Below are positions 20,901 to 28,291 of a DNA stretch of 64,000 bases, in pieces. Numbering within the stretch: the stretch's first letter is position 1; each line of letters opens with the position of its first letter. The notes under the pieces were generated by a model. It was not told where the DNA came from, searched no databases, and was given only the letters and a program-made list of their open reading frames with translations. A program made the translations under genes and the position numbers. This DNA comes from Neorhizobium sp. SHOUNA12A (lineage in GTDB: Bacteria; Pseudomonadota; Alphaproteobacteria; Rhizobiales; Rhizobiaceae), in NCBI RefSeq assembly GCF_023006505.1, contig NZ_JALBGV010000016.1, forward strand, positions 1 through 64,000, read 5' to 3'.

Positions 20901-21902
20901 CAGTATTCGAATGTGGGTAGCTATGGCATCACCATCGGCAGCCTCGGCAATGCCAATTATGCGTTCACCTATAATGCTGCCAATCTGACGATTACCCCGC
21001 GAGCGCTGACGGTGACGGCGGATGCGCTATCGAAAACTTATGGCGATGGCAATCCGGCGCTAACCTACATGGTCGGAGGCCTTGTCAACAACGACACGCT
21101 CTCCGGATCGCTTTCGACCACGGCGGGGCAATATTCCGATGTCGGCGCCTACGCGATCACGCAAGGATCGCTGGCGAATGCAAACTACGCCATCAGCTAT
21201 ACGGGCGCCAACCTCACCGTGACCCCGCGGGCGCTGACGGTGACGGCAGACGCATTGTCCAAGACCTATGGTGACGCCAATCCGGCGCTGACCTATACGG
21301 CGGCGGGCCTTGTCAACAACGACACACTTTCCGGATCGCTTTCGACCTCGGCGGGGCAGTATTCCAACGTTGGCGCCTATGCCATCACCGGCTCGTTCTC
21401 GGCGTCAAGCAACTACGCCCTGACCTATGTCGGAGCCAACTTGAGCATCAATCAACGCGCAATCACCGTGACGGCGGATGCGCAGTCGAAGACCTATGGT
21501 GATGTAAACCCGGCGCTGAGCTATACGGTCGGGGGTGCAAGCCTGGTCAATGGCGACACGCTCTCCGGATCGCTTTCGACCACGGCGGGGCAGTATTCCA
21601 ATGTCGGTGCTTATGCGATCACCCAAGGCACGCTTCTGGCGTCCGCCAATTATCGCATGAGCTTCCTTCCCGGCGTGCTGACCGTGGAAAAGGCCGCCGA
21701 CCCCCGACCCGGCACACAGGCAAGCTCCGTCACGCCGACCTTCGATGCCGGCCGGTTTGTGCCGATCCGGCCGGTGTCCGACGATGCCGAAACCGCGGAT
21801 GACAGTCGCGACCTGATCACCGATCCGCGTTTCAAAGGAACGTTCGTCTGCCTCGCCAATGGCAGCGGCTGCGTCTCGCTCCCGGCCCAGTCAACGCCAT
21901 AA
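14916..21902 (+). CDS. Giant filamentous-haemagglutinin-like adhesin (TpsA) with GLUG and MBG-type repeats
   Basis: 2,328-residue exoprotein secreted through the TpsB partner. The frame is open from 14832, but ATG 14916 lies 10 bp after the tpsB stop with AGGA upstream and begins a long signal peptide ending AFTQ. Residues about 40-165 form the TPS secretion domain (haemagglutination-activity type) with NPNG and NTGAF motifs. A beta-helix region follows. Residues about 685-1032 hold about 12 GLUG motifs. Residues 1186-2259 hold 14 tandem MBG-type domains of about 76-78 residues, each with KTYGDxNPxLTY and NYxISYTGANLT. The tail has a Cys pair, Cys2312 and Cys2319, like the C-terminal surface anchor of HMW-type adhesins. 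Probable roles are attachment and biofilm or host-surface contact; the partner is unknown. Confidence 0.93.
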   Translation: MLHVKDHRSIVRPVPTRTRLIVLLASTALVGANPAFTQSLPTGGSVAAGSVTIGTPSNGTLTINQTSANAVVNWQNFNIGQGNGVTFVQPNASSAILNRVIGSTTTTIAGSLTANGQVYLVNPNGIAITPTGTINTGAFVASTLGISDDDFMAGKRTFTGNGASSSVTNAGTITINRSGYLALIGRSVENSGVITVPMGKVALGSGEQATLDLAGDGFLQVAIPTTAAGTKALVSNSGKISANGGTVQLSAAAARDMARQAVNMSGTIEAKGVSGRSGDITLTGGDGEVAISGTLNASNAAGIGGKVTVTGRSIKLASARVNASGKSGGGTINIGGERQGSGTLKHAETLTVDAGTVINADAITTGNGGNVVLWSDDRTQFEGLITARGGSLSGNGADVEVSGKALLSYTGFTDLTAANGAFGNLLLDPYNVTISSGTDSNSSGFTATGDDSVINVSTLEAALAGANVTVTTGDGSSAGSQAGTITVADALSWSAGTTLTLSAASDIAINAAITASGTSAGVVLQADNSGTSTGTVSFGAGGSVNLSGSASTANIYYNPAMFGTATDFSGNVTANSLVAYQLVNNPTGLQSIQDHLTGSFALGKDIDASDTANWNYGFGFRSIGTDGFQALNGGAGFAGNFDGQGHTISGLTIDNQLLYAYTGLFGYVGPGATIANVGLIGGSITGAQWVGSLVGYNNGGTITNVYATGAIIAPNGGTYIGGLVGYNNGTITNAYTTGAVGGWDYVGGLVGYNDGGGTITNAHASGNVTIFDMDAGGLVGTNYGTITNAYATGSVTGNSYVGGLVGENYGTITSAHATGAVTSYLVYSGGLVGYNDGTIAGAYATGAVSGSDYVGGLVGYNKSGRTITNAYATGPVSAGLGLHGYYAGGLVGYNDHGTITDAYATGAVGAIGEAGGLVGFNYGGTITNVYAAGAVTSTGSSGSTGNFGGLVGHDLSGTLRNVYATGAVSGTYYFDNLDNGKFGGLVGFSDHTTITNAYATGAVSGTFTTSRNWNNYNGPYLGGLVGGSEVATVSSSFWDIETTGQPSGGGQVQYPYSFSAIGLTTAQMKDPFTFINAGWDFLSDWGKSTSGANSGYMMLRALSTGLYDDYISIGSATRVYGDANSTISGAALTGVGTGNVSLSWGSAVGAATNAGTYNYSDANIVSVTGSRTAYIDTSNALTIAARPITATATSGQSFSYGDTPTLAYSVTSGSLVNSDTLSGALAGITSSSDVGTYALTQGTLSASSNYALTYVGANATVTQRALTVTADALSKTYGDANPALTYTISGLVNGDMLSGSLLTSAGQYSDVGNYAVGLGTLAASSNYAITYNTANLTINQRTLAVTADGLAKTYGDANPALTYTVSGLVNNDTLSGSLSTPAGRYSDAGTYGITIGTLANSNYSISYTGADLTINQRALTVTADALSKTYGDINPALTYTTSGLVNGDTLSGSLSTPAGRYSDAGTYGITIGTLANSNYSISYTGADLTINQRALTVTADALSKTYGDINPALTYTTSGLVNGDTLSGSLSTPAGQYSDAGTYGITIGTLVNSNYSISYTGANLTINRRALTVTADALTKTYGDINPTLTYTATGLVNGDTLSGSLSTSAGRYSDVGNYGVTIGTLANSNYAISYTGANLTIGQRAITVQADAASKTYGDINPTLTYTTSGLVNNDTLSGSLSTPVGQYSNVGSYGITIGSLGNTNYAITYNAADLTITPRALTVTADALSKTYGDANPALTYTVGGSGLVNNDMLSGTLSTTAGQYSNVGAHAITQGSLANANYAISYTGANLTVNPRALTVTADALSKIYGDANPALTYTATGLVNNDTLSGSLSTSAGQYSNVGSYGITIGSLGNANYAFTYNAANLTITPRALTVTADALSKTYGDANPALTYTVGGSGLVNNDMLSGTLSTTAGQYSNVGAHAITQGSLANANYAISYTGANLTVNPRALTVTADALSKIYGDANPALTYTATGLVNNDTLSGSLSTSAGQYSNVGSYGITIGSLGNANYAFTYNAANLTITPRALTVTADALSKTYGDGNPALTYMVGGLVNNDTLSGSLSTTAGQYSDVGAYAITQGSLANANYAISYTGANLTVTPRALTVTADALSKTYGDANPALTYTAAGLVNNDTLSGSLSTSAGQYSNVGAYAITGSFSASSNYALTYVGANLSINQRAITVTADAQSKTYGDVNPALSYTVGGASLVNGDTLSGSLSTTAGQYSNVGAYAITQGTLLASANYRMSFLPGVLTVEKAADPRPGTQASSVTPTFDAGRFVPIRPVSDDAETADDSRDLITDPRFKGTFVCLANGSGCVSLPAQSTP
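16969..18010 (+). repeat. GLUG-motif repeat region inside the adhesin gene
   Basis: About 12 repeats of 20-40 residues, each starting near GGLVGYNNG and containing a TITNAYATGAV-like strand. At DNA level the recurring string is close to ggaggcttggtgggttacaa. The repeats are degenerate in length and sequence, so they are older than the MBG repeats that follow. Confidence 0.85.
18471..21692 (+). repeat. Array of 14 tandem MBG-type domain repeats
   Basis: Fourteen in-frame units of about 228-234 bp, each beginning R(A/P)(L/I)TVTADALSKTYGD and ending near LTINQ or LTVNP. Divergence is low in the middle of the array and higher at both ends, consistent with expansion by unequal recombination in the centre. 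Confidence 0.9.
20075..20998 (+). repeat. Near-identical 462-bp tandem duplication in the adhesin gene
   Basis: The segment 20075-20536 is repeated almost base for base at 20537-20998. Each copy spans a two-domain unit of 78 plus 76 residues; a few silent differences such as agcactgacg versus agcgctgacg separate them. This is the youngest event in the array. Confidence 0.85.
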
Positions 21903-22000
21903 TCACTATACACAAGCCGCCAAACGCTGGCCGGTCGGCGGGTCTGAACCGCTCTGGCAGGGATGGTCGGATCCCAGCCATATGAAAGGAACCTGTTCGA

Positions 22001-22534
22001 ATGACTTTATCCCGCTATTTGCCGAAGGCTTCACTGCTGGCGGCAGCGCTCGCTTTCGTCAGCTGCACCGCGACCGCCGCCCCCCTGCCGGGCGGCGCCA
22101 GCTCGCTGGTCGAGACCTACGACGATTGGAGCGTCGTCTGCCAGATGCAGGCCAATGCTCCATCCTGCCTCGTCCGGCAGGTCCAAACCAACAACCAGAC
22201 CAAGCAGACCGTCCTGGCCGTAGAGATCGGCAAGAGCGCCGACGGCAAGTTCCGGGGCACGCTGGTGCTGCCGCTCGGACTGGCGCTGCCCCAGGGCGCT
22301 CAGTTAAAGATCGACGATGCCGCGCTCGGCAATACTTTGCCCTTCTCGACCTGCCTGCCGCAAGGCTGCGTCGTGCCGCTGGCCTTCGAGGCAGACACGA
22401 TTGCAAAGCTCAGGGCCGGCAAGGCCCTCAACGTCACCGTTTCCGCCGCCAGCCCGGCCCAACCGCTGGCGCTGGCCGTCTCCCTGAAGGGCCTCGCCGG
22501 CGCGCTCAACCGCATCGCCGACCTCACCAAATAA
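22001..22534 (+). CDS. Invasion-associated locus B (IalB) family protein
   Basis: 177-residue exported protein. The signal peptide (SLLAAALAFVSCTATA) is followed by the IalB domain: a YDDWSVVCQMQANAPSCLV opening with paired Cys, an LPLGLALPQGAQLKIDD strand, and a second Cys pair in STCLPQGCVVPL. The four Cys probably form two disulfides in the periplasm. An AAAGGA ribosome site lies upstream of the ATG. It lies 98 bp after the adhesin and is probably transcribed with it. In Bartonella IalB is linked to cell invasion; in soil rhizobia family members are common and their role is not established. Confidence 0.88.
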   Translation: MTLSRYLPKASLLAAALAFVSCTATAAPLPGGASSLVETYDDWSVVCQMQANAPSCLVRQVQTNNQTKQTVLAVEIGKSADGKFRGTLVLPLGLALPQGAQLKIDDAALGNTLPFSTCLPQGCVVPLAFEADTIAKLRAGKALNVTVSAASPAQPLALAVSLKGLAGALNRIADLTK

Positions 22535-23166
22535 CGCCTCTCGCTTTCCGGCGGGAAACGACTTTCCAAGCGTACGGAAACCCAGAGGTACAAGAGGTCC
22601 GTTACCCGTGCCGGCCATAGCCTCTGGGACATCGTCACGGACCCCGGCGTGGGGCGCAGGGCCGGCAGCGATCGACTAAGCTTTCGTTGTATTTCAGCTA
22701 CTTGAGTGCTGATTGGAAGCAACGGAAAGCCTAGGTCCTTGGTTCGAAGCCCATCAAGGCGAGGGATTCGAACTGGGTTTACCTCTACGGCCTAAGCCGC
22801 TAGATTTGGGACAGGCCTTTCGACCAATCGCAGGAATCGTTGGTTGTGAGCCCCCGCAACCAAATTCTTCCCACAACTTCAATAACTTCGCGGCCTCCCC
22901 ACAGAGGCAGTAGTCGTTTCTACGCCTGGAGCCGGTGGTCAATCTGCTGGGACGAGGTAGCCCTTGCCGGGATCGACCAGAGGGCCTGTGCCGGACGCCG
23001 CGATGGTGCCGCCGGCCGCGAGCGCCGGATGAAGTCCGCACCCGCAAAACCCGGCCGGCGCGACCGTCGCTGCGGCCACAGATTGCAGGAAATTGCAGGA
23101 AGTGGCGGCGTCGATCGGTGTCGTCTTTGCTTGATCCGCCGCGATCCGGCAAGTCCTGAACTCCGG
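22535..23166. other. Intergenic stretch holding repeat copy 2
   Basis: 632 bp between the IalB gene and the cytochrome gene. It contains dispersed-repeat copy 2 (22822-22863). Just upstream of that, at about 22765-22800, is a string resembling the reverse complement of a tRNA T-arm and variable arm (GGATTCGAAC and later CCGCTAGATTT). No complete tRNA cloverleaf could be built. Open frames here have no recognisable protein character. Confidence 0.4.
22822..22863 (+). repeat. Dispersed 42-bp repeat, copy 2
   Basis: Architecture GACCAA, 12 nt, TTGGTT, 12 nt, AACCAA. It matches copy 3 at all but a few positions. It lies between the TPS cassette and the dehydrogenase operon, in the same orientation as copies 1 and 3. 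Confidence 0.75.
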
Positions 23167-23763
23167 CTATTTCGGACATGCGGCTCCGCTGCTCACCCAG
23201 CTTTCGGCATCCTTCATGAATTCCTCATAGGGGACGGGCGGGGTTGTTCGTGTCTTCCCGGTCCGGTCGACGCCTGGCGACCAGGCCCATCTGACGAGAG
23301 CCGATCTGAGATGATCTATGACCTGACCACCATTGCGGTTTCCGTTGTGTTGTGGATCCTTCAGGTGTTCGCAAAGCTCATGTTGGGAAAGGCCGTCCCA
23401 ACCCATGGTGAGTGGCGCGAGCCGCCATTCGTCGTTGGCGCCGGGGACGCCACTGGCTGCGTTGTTCGATCGTCCGTGACAGGTGGAACAAGGCAGGCCG
23501 GCCGCACCATCATCTGCGGGTCCACGCATCACATGGAACATGTGTCGATGCCGGTCGTCGCCCTGGCGCGGAAAGCCCGTCAGGGTATGGCAATTCTGAC
23601 AGCGGGGGCTGGCCATGACGCGTGCAACCGTGTCGAAGGCGTCGGCCGCCGACGTACTGTCGCCCTTCGCTTGCGACCGCACAGGCGGCACGAAGGCCAA
23701 GGCTACCATCACGCCGAGCGTCACACCGGCGAGTGTTCGTGCCTGAAGCAAACGGCCAATCAT
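23167..23763 (-). CDS. Dihaem cytochrome c-like protein of a periplasmic dehydrogenase
   Basis: 198-residue exported protein with a signal peptide (LAGVTLGVMVALAFVPPVRS) and two haem-c motifs, CQNCH at residues 55-59 and CSTCH at 91-95. The ATG at 23763 shares one base with the stop of the 2Fe-2S gene (TGATG), so it is co-translated with the molybdenum dehydrogenase and is the obvious electron acceptor for it. A longer frame opens at 23826, but the overlap and the signal peptide favour 23763. The specific electron path beyond this cytochrome is not visible here. Confidence 0.82.
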   Translation of the reverse strand: MIGRLLQARTLAGVTLGVMVALAFVPPVRSQAKGDSTSAADAFDTVARVMASPRCQNCHTLTGFPRQGDDRHRHMFHVMRGPADDGAAGLPCSTCHGRSNNAASGVPGANDEWRLAPLTMGWDGLSQHELCEHLKDPQHNGNRNGGQVIDHLRSALVRWAWSPGVDRTGKTRTTPPVPYEEFMKDAESWVSSGAACPK

Positions 23764-24212
23764 CACGCACCTCGCACTGCACGATGCACTGCGGCGCGGA
23801 TGCGGGCATAGGTGCCGCAGCGGCACAGATTGGTGATTGCCGCATCGATGTCGTCATCGGTTGGATGCGGCCTGTCTTTGAGCAGCGCGGCGGCGGCCAT
23901 GATCATGCCGGATTGACAATAGCCGCATTGCGGAACCTGTTCCGCAATCCAGGCCCGCTGCAAGGGATGCGAGCGATCGTCCGATAGCCCCTCAATCGTC
24001 GTGACCTGTTTGTCTTCCGCGTCAGCGAGCGAAAAGGAACAGGAGCGTACTGGCTGGCCGTCGACATGCACTGTACAGGCGCCGCACGCAGCGATGCCGC
24101 AGCCGAATTTGGTGCCGGTCAGCCCGAGGTGGTCGCGCAACGCCCATAGTAGCGGCGTGTCCGGATCGGCGTCGACCGTGACCGCACTCCCATTGACTAA
24201 AAATCGCGTCAT
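23763..24212 (-). CDS. 2Fe-2S subunit of a molybdenum hydroxylase (IorA-like)
   Basis: 149-residue small subunit of the xanthine dehydrogenase family. The plant-ferredoxin cluster uses Cys38, Cys43, Cys46 and Cys58 (CGIAACGAC then C), and the second cluster uses CGYC near 97-100 and CRC near 132-134. It passes electrons from the molybdenum subunit to the cytochrome. I chose ATG 24212 (MTRFLVNG) over the longer frame from 24299 because it matches the usual family start and falls just after the large-subunit stop at 24226. Confidence 0.92.
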   Translation of the reverse strand: MTRFLVNGSAVTVDADPDTPLLWALRDHLGLTGTKFGCGIAACGACTVHVDGQPVRSCSFSLADAEDKQVTTIEGLSDDRSHPLQRAWIAEQVPQCGYCQSGMIMAAAALLKDRPHPTDDDIDAAITNLCRCGTYARIRAAVHRAVRGA

Positions 24213-24225
24213 TGTATGGCTCCCG

Positions 24226-26406
24226 TCAGACCAACTGATAGCCGCTGCGCGAAATCGGCAGGGTTCGGATGCGCTCGCGAGTCGCAGCGAACACGGCATT
24301 GCAGAAAGCAGCGTGCGTTGGCACCGGACCTAATTCGCCAACACCGGTCGGCTCGCCGCCGCTGTCGACGAACCGCGTCGTGATTTTAGGGGTTTCCGAC
24401 AGGTGCAACGGATCGAATTGATCGAAGTTAGTCTGCTCGATCTCGCTGTTAGCGAAAGTGACCTCCGTGCGCAGACCGGAAAGGCCCCAGACCACGCCTC
24501 CTTCGATGTTGGATGTGGCAATGCCTGAGTCGAGTGTGCGGCCGATGTCGACGGCGCTCCAGACGTGGTGACACCTAACGTCCTTGTCCATGACGGAGAT
24601 TTCGACGACTTGCGCGATATAGCCGCCGAATGCCTTGGCGAGCGCCAGGCCGCGGAACCGCCCGGCCGGCAATGCGTTCGACCAGCCGCACAGCGCCTCG
24701 ACCGCCTTCAGCACGGCAACCGCGCGAGGATCGGAAGCGGCAAGCTTCAGCCGATATGAAAGCGGGTCGTCCTTGGCGCGATACGCCAATTCGTCGACGA
24801 CACTTTCCAGGACAAAGTTGTTCGGCCCGTGGCCGGTTGTGCGCCAGACGGAAACGGCAAGCGGCGTGCCGACCCGATGCTGCTCGACCGCGTAGTTTTG
24901 AATGGCGTAAGGCGTTTCCGTCAGACCTTCGACCGCCATGCCGTCATAGGCCGCCGGCGGCATGATCGGGCGCACCCAGTCGCCCTCTGCCTTGATAACG
25001 CCGCGCGGGAATATATAGAGCATGTGGGACGGCGAGACGACACGATGGGTCATCGCCACCGGTAGGCCGTCACTGCCGAGAGACGCCTTCACCTCATGAA
25101 CCATTGGCGGGCGGTAGGCGTCGTAGCGAAAATCTTCTTCCCGGCTCCAGATGACCTTGACGGGACGGCCAGCGGCCTTTGCGACCATGATGGCGATCTT
25201 GGCGAAATCCGCGAGCAGCCGCCGGCCAAAGCCGCCGCCGAGCAAGGTCCGGTGGATTATGATCTGGTCGTCCGTGAGGCCCGTCACCTGCTTAGCGACG
25301 GCATGGGTGATCTCGACGCCCTGCGTCGGAATCCACAACTCGCACCGGTCCCGCGTCACATGGGCCGTGCAGTTCATCGGCTCCATTGTCGCATGCGCCT
25401 GAGCGGGGATCTCGAAAGTTGCCTCCAGCACGTCGTTCGCGGCCGCCAGAGCGGCGGTGGCATCGCCTGCTTTGACCTTGGCGTCGAACGAGGCGGATTT
25501 CAGCAGCGCGATATATTCGGCCTTCTGGCCCTCGGTTGAATATCCGGCGAGCGGGCCAGGCGTGAATGTAAGCTCGGCCCGGTCGAGAGCCTGCTTCGCT
25601 GTCCAGTAGTCATTGGCAACGACGGCGAGGCCGGACGGAATTTCGACGACGGCAAGCACGCCACGTTCGGCCTTGATCGCCGTTGCATCGAATGTCGCGA
25701 GTGATCCCCCTTGCGAACGGGCCCGGCGGATAGCGGCCACCGCCATGCCAGGCACTTTCACATCGATGCCGAAGATCGCCGATCCATCGACCTTCGAGGG
25801 TATGTCGACGCGGGGCTGCGGCTTGCCGATGAGGTCCGAGCTGCTTGCCGGCTTGATCTGGGGTTTTTTCGGGACATCGAGCCTCGCCGCGTCCGCGGCA
25901 ACCGAGCCAAAGGTCACCATCCGGCCTGTCGGATCATGATGGATGCGGCCCTTGTCGACGCGAAGGCTGGCAGCCGCAACACTCAGGCGCGCCGCGGCTG
26001 CCTCGACGAGCATCTCGCGTGCGGCCGCGCCGATGGTCCGCATGATCGGGAAGAAGGTCGAGATCGATTCGCTGTTGCCGGTGAACATCCACTGATATTG
26101 CGGATGCCGGTAAGCGGGATCGAAATCGGACCATTCCAGCCTGACCCGCGACCAGTCTGCGCCGAGCTCGTCCACGAGCGCCAGGGGAAGGGTGGTTTGG
26201 ATGCCCTGTCCCATTTCCGATTGGGACAGCAGTATCGTCACTTGATCGTCAGGATCGATGCGCAACCAGGCATTCACGAATTTGCCCAGGGATGCGGCCC
26301 GCGCTTTCACGGTCAAGTTCGCCGACAAGACCAGCGCGCCGGCCATGCCCAGGAACTGCCTTCGATCCAGTGATACGGGCTTTGTCGCAAGTGGGGTACG
26401 CATCAT
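24226..26406 (-). CDS. Molybdopterin-binding large subunit, isoquinoline 1-oxidoreductase/aldehyde dehydrogenase type (IorB-like)
   Basis: About 726 residues, the catalytic subunit of a molybdenum-cytosine-dinucleotide hydroxylase. The N-terminus is a twin-arginine signal ([16 protein letters not shown]), so the folded enzyme is exported to the periplasm. Later come [14 protein letters not shown], the GGGFGRR cofactor motif, and [14 protein letters not shown] near the C-terminus, which contains the conserved Glu region. Family members oxidise aldehydes or N-heterocycles; the substrate here is unknown. The start could be 26439 or 26406; the second is nearer the Tat signal. First gene of a three-gene operon and divergent from a LysR regulator. 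Confidence 0.9.
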   Translation of the reverse strand: MMRTPLATKPVSLDRRQFLGMAGALVLSANLTVKARAASLGKFVNAWLRIDPDDQVTILLSQSEMGQGIQTTLPLALVDELGADWSRVRLEWSDFDPAYRHPQYQWMFTGNSESISTFFPIMRTIGAAAREMLVEAAAARLSVAAASLRVDKGRIHHDPTGRMVTFGSVAADAARLDVPKKPQIKPASSSDLIGKPQPRVDIPSKVDGSAIFGIDVKVPGMAVAAIRRARSQGGSLATFDATAIKAERGVLAVVEIPSGLAVVANDYWTAKQALDRAELTFTPGPLAGYSTEGQKAEYIALLKSASFDAKVKAGDATAALAAANDVLEATFEIPAQAHATMEPMNCTAHVTRDRCELWIPTQGVEITHAVAKQVTGLTDDQIIIHRTLLGGGFGRRLLADFAKIAIMVAKAAGRPVKVIWSREEDFRYDAYRPPMVHEVKASLGSDGLPVAMTHRVVSPSHMLYIFPRGVIKAEGDWVRPIMPPAAYDGMAVEGLTETPYAIQNYAVEQHRVGTPLAVSVWRTTGHGPNNFVLESVVDELAYRAKDDPLSYRLKLAASDPRAVAVLKAVEALCGWSNALPAGRFRGLALAKAFGGYIAQVVEISVMDKDVRCHHVWSAVDIGRTLDSGIATSNIEGGVVWGLSGLRTEVTFANSEIEQTNFDQFDPLHLSETPKITTRFVDSGGEPTGVGELGPVPTHAAFCNAVFAATRERIRTLPISRSGYQLV

Positions 26407-26521
26407 GGTCAGCAATTTGCTCCAAGCTCCGCAGGCCATGCCAGTACCGGCCTCTAGCCATCGATCATAGGATTTGCCATTATTCGATCAACTGAAATCG
26501 CTAGATATGCGATATGAACGA

Positions 26522-26535
26522 ATGTGATATCACAT
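26522..26535. promoter_or_regulatory. 14-bp perfect palindrome between divergent promoters
   Basis: ATGTGATATCACAT is a perfect palindrome in the 160-bp region between the dehydrogenase operon and the divergent LysR gene. It is a candidate LysR or Crp-like site; the half-sites TGTGA/TCACA resemble Crp half-sites but with a 2-bp rather than 6-bp spacer. Confidence 0.45.
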
Positions 26536-26568
26536 CGCCGAAACAGGTGATCGCGTTGCGAGGAGGAG

Positions 26569-27570
26569 ATGCAGTTGATGCGCAAAACCAATGCCGATCA
26601 GCTGAAGCTGCGCCGGCTGGACTTCACCATGCTGGCAATCTTCCGCGATCTCGTACGGATGCAGAAAACCACGCTCGTCGCGGCAACGCTGGGTGTCAGT
26701 CAGTCCGCCGTCAGCCATGCGCTCGCGCGGCTGCGCGAGCTGTTCGACGATCCCCTCTTCATCCGGCGCCCGAACGGGCTGGAGCCGACGCCTCGCGCCT
26801 CACAGCTTCTTCCGCAGATTGAAATCATTCTTCGGCTTGCCCACGAGGCCCTTGACGTTCCCACGCATTTCGAACCTGAATCTTCATCGCGCACCTTCAG
26901 GCTTGCGAGCAACGACCTCGTCGGCGCCGTGATTGCCCCTCCGCTGATAGGGATGCTGCGCGCCGAAGCACCCGGATGCCGGGTCGCGTTTCAATTCGCT
27001 GTCGGAGCCGAAAGCCTGAGCGCCCTGCGCACGAACGAAATGGAGATGGCGATCGGGCGCGTCTGGGATCTGCCGGATGAGTTCCAGGCCGTGCCGGTCT
27101 TCGAGGAAGACTTTGTCGTCGTGGTCAGGAAAGACCATCCCGTTGCGCAGGGCCCGATATCGCTCGACCACTACCTGGCACTCGATCACGTGCTTGTCTC
27201 ATTCAGAGGCGGCTTTCATGGCATGGTCGATCAGGCTTTGAAAAAGCGCCGGCTCCGGCGGCGGGTCGTCGCGAGCGTTCCAATGTTCATGACCGCCATG
27301 GGCGTTGTCGCGAGTAGCGACCTCTCGTCAACGGTTCCGGCCAGACTCGCTGCCAAATACGCCAATCAATTCGGGCTTGCGGTGCTTGAACCACCGCTCG
27401 CCATCGACCCCTTCACGTTCAGCCTCGTGCGGCATGTAAGATCGGCATCAGACATTGGCCTGGATTGGTTGTCGGCAAAGATAATCGAGTGTGCCGGCTC
27501 GCCGCAGGCCGGCAGCACAATCAGGCAAGGCGAAGCGAATGGCGCTGACAGTGATATGCCCGATCAATGA
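26569..27570 (+). CDS. LysR family transcriptional regulator (NodD-like branch)
   Basis: 333-residue regulator. The N-terminal helix-turn-helix covers residues about 22-62 (LDFTMLAIFRDLVRMQKTTLVAATLGVSQSAVSHALARLRELFDDPLFIRR), followed by the substrate-binding domain (residues about 100-310). The FDDPLFIRRPNGLEPTPRA string is typical of the NodD/NahR-like group. It has a strong AGGAGGAG ribosome site; an ATG at 26578 is also possible. It is divergent from the IorAB-type operon and probably controls it. Confidence 0.92.
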   Translation: MQLMRKTNADQLKLRRLDFTMLAIFRDLVRMQKTTLVAATLGVSQSAVSHALARLRELFDDPLFIRRPNGLEPTPRASQLLPQIEIILRLAHEALDVPTHFEPESSSRTFRLASNDLVGAVIAPPLIGMLRAEAPGCRVAFQFAVGAESLSALRTNEMEMAIGRVWDLPDEFQAVPVFEEDFVVVVRKDHPVAQGPISLDHYLALDHVLVSFRGGFHGMVDQALKKRRLRRRVVASVPMFMTAMGVVASSDLSSTVPARLAAKYANQFGLAVLEPPLAIDPFTFSLVRHVRSASDIGLDWLSAKIIECAGSPQAGSTIRQGEANGADSDMPDQ

Positions 27571-27744
27571 CAGGCTCACCGGCGATGCACAATCGACGCG
27601 TTACGCGCGAGTTGTTTCTGCTAGAGCGGATCCTGGTTTCGAGACGCCTTGGCCGCACGCAAGATTACGGCCTGTATTCCATCTCGGGCAAGCGGAAAGG
27701 TTGTCATCCCGCACGATCCGGCTTTGATTTAACGAGTCTTGAGC

Positions 27745-28249
27745 CTAGATCGTAGGGAGCATCCCGCCATCCAGTCGAATATTTGATCCTGTGATGTAGG
27801 CTGCTCGTGGACTGACAAGGAAAGCGATGGCATCCGCGATCTCTTGCAACGTTCCCACCCGGTTCACCGGCACCTGCGCAAACAGTGGCAACACGACCTT
27901 CTCGACGTCCCGCCAAGGTGCGTCGGCGGCGACACCGTGCTTGACCGCGACCTCGCGAAACTTCATGTCAAGCTTCGCGCTGTGGATCGTGCCCGGAGAG
28001 ATAGCGTTCACTGTCACCCCTTCGCCGGCGACGGCCTTCGCCATCGATGCGGTCATCGCAAGCATTGCGGCCTTGGCGGCGGAATAATCTGGATTGACAG
28101 GAGGAGGCATCAGGCCCGCGAGGCTCGATATATTGATGACCCGGCCCCATTTTGCCAATCGCATGCCCGGTAGCACTGCGTTGGTAACCCGCAGGGCAGC
28201 AATCACGTTGCGGTCGTAGGTCGACCTTGCCATTCAGCTGTAAATCCAT
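27745..28249 (-). pseudogene. SDR oxidoreductase with an internal deletion
   Basis: The C-terminal two-thirds of a classical short-chain dehydrogenase is present: NISSLAG, the catalytic-type YSAAK, AISPG, and an ITGSNIRLDGG end. The start of an SDR, MDLQLNGKV, is found in another frame at 28249, directly abutting the YDRNVIAALRVTN segment. The nucleotide-binding half with TGxxxGxG, about 80 residues, is missing, and the junction changes frame. The product cannot bind NAD(P) in the usual way. It is divergent from the HxlR-type gene at 28292. Confidence 0.75.
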
Positions 28250-28291
28250 GATCCAATCACCTATCTTTTGTCGGACCAGATAGGAGGCTGC

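Noticed and set aside
18471-21692. The tandem repeats as a CRISPR array
   Set aside because: The units are 228 bp and coding, in frame with the adhesin; there are no short identical repeats with unique spacers.
22765-22830. tRNA-like strings near repeat copy 2
   Set aside because: A T-arm-like motif is present on the minus strand, but no acceptor stem or complete cloverleaf can be drawn.
22754-23179. Minus-strand 141-codon frame downstream of the cytochrome gene
   Set aside because: Arg/Gly-rich with no family-like segments; it overlaps the dispersed repeat, so chance is the simplest explanation.
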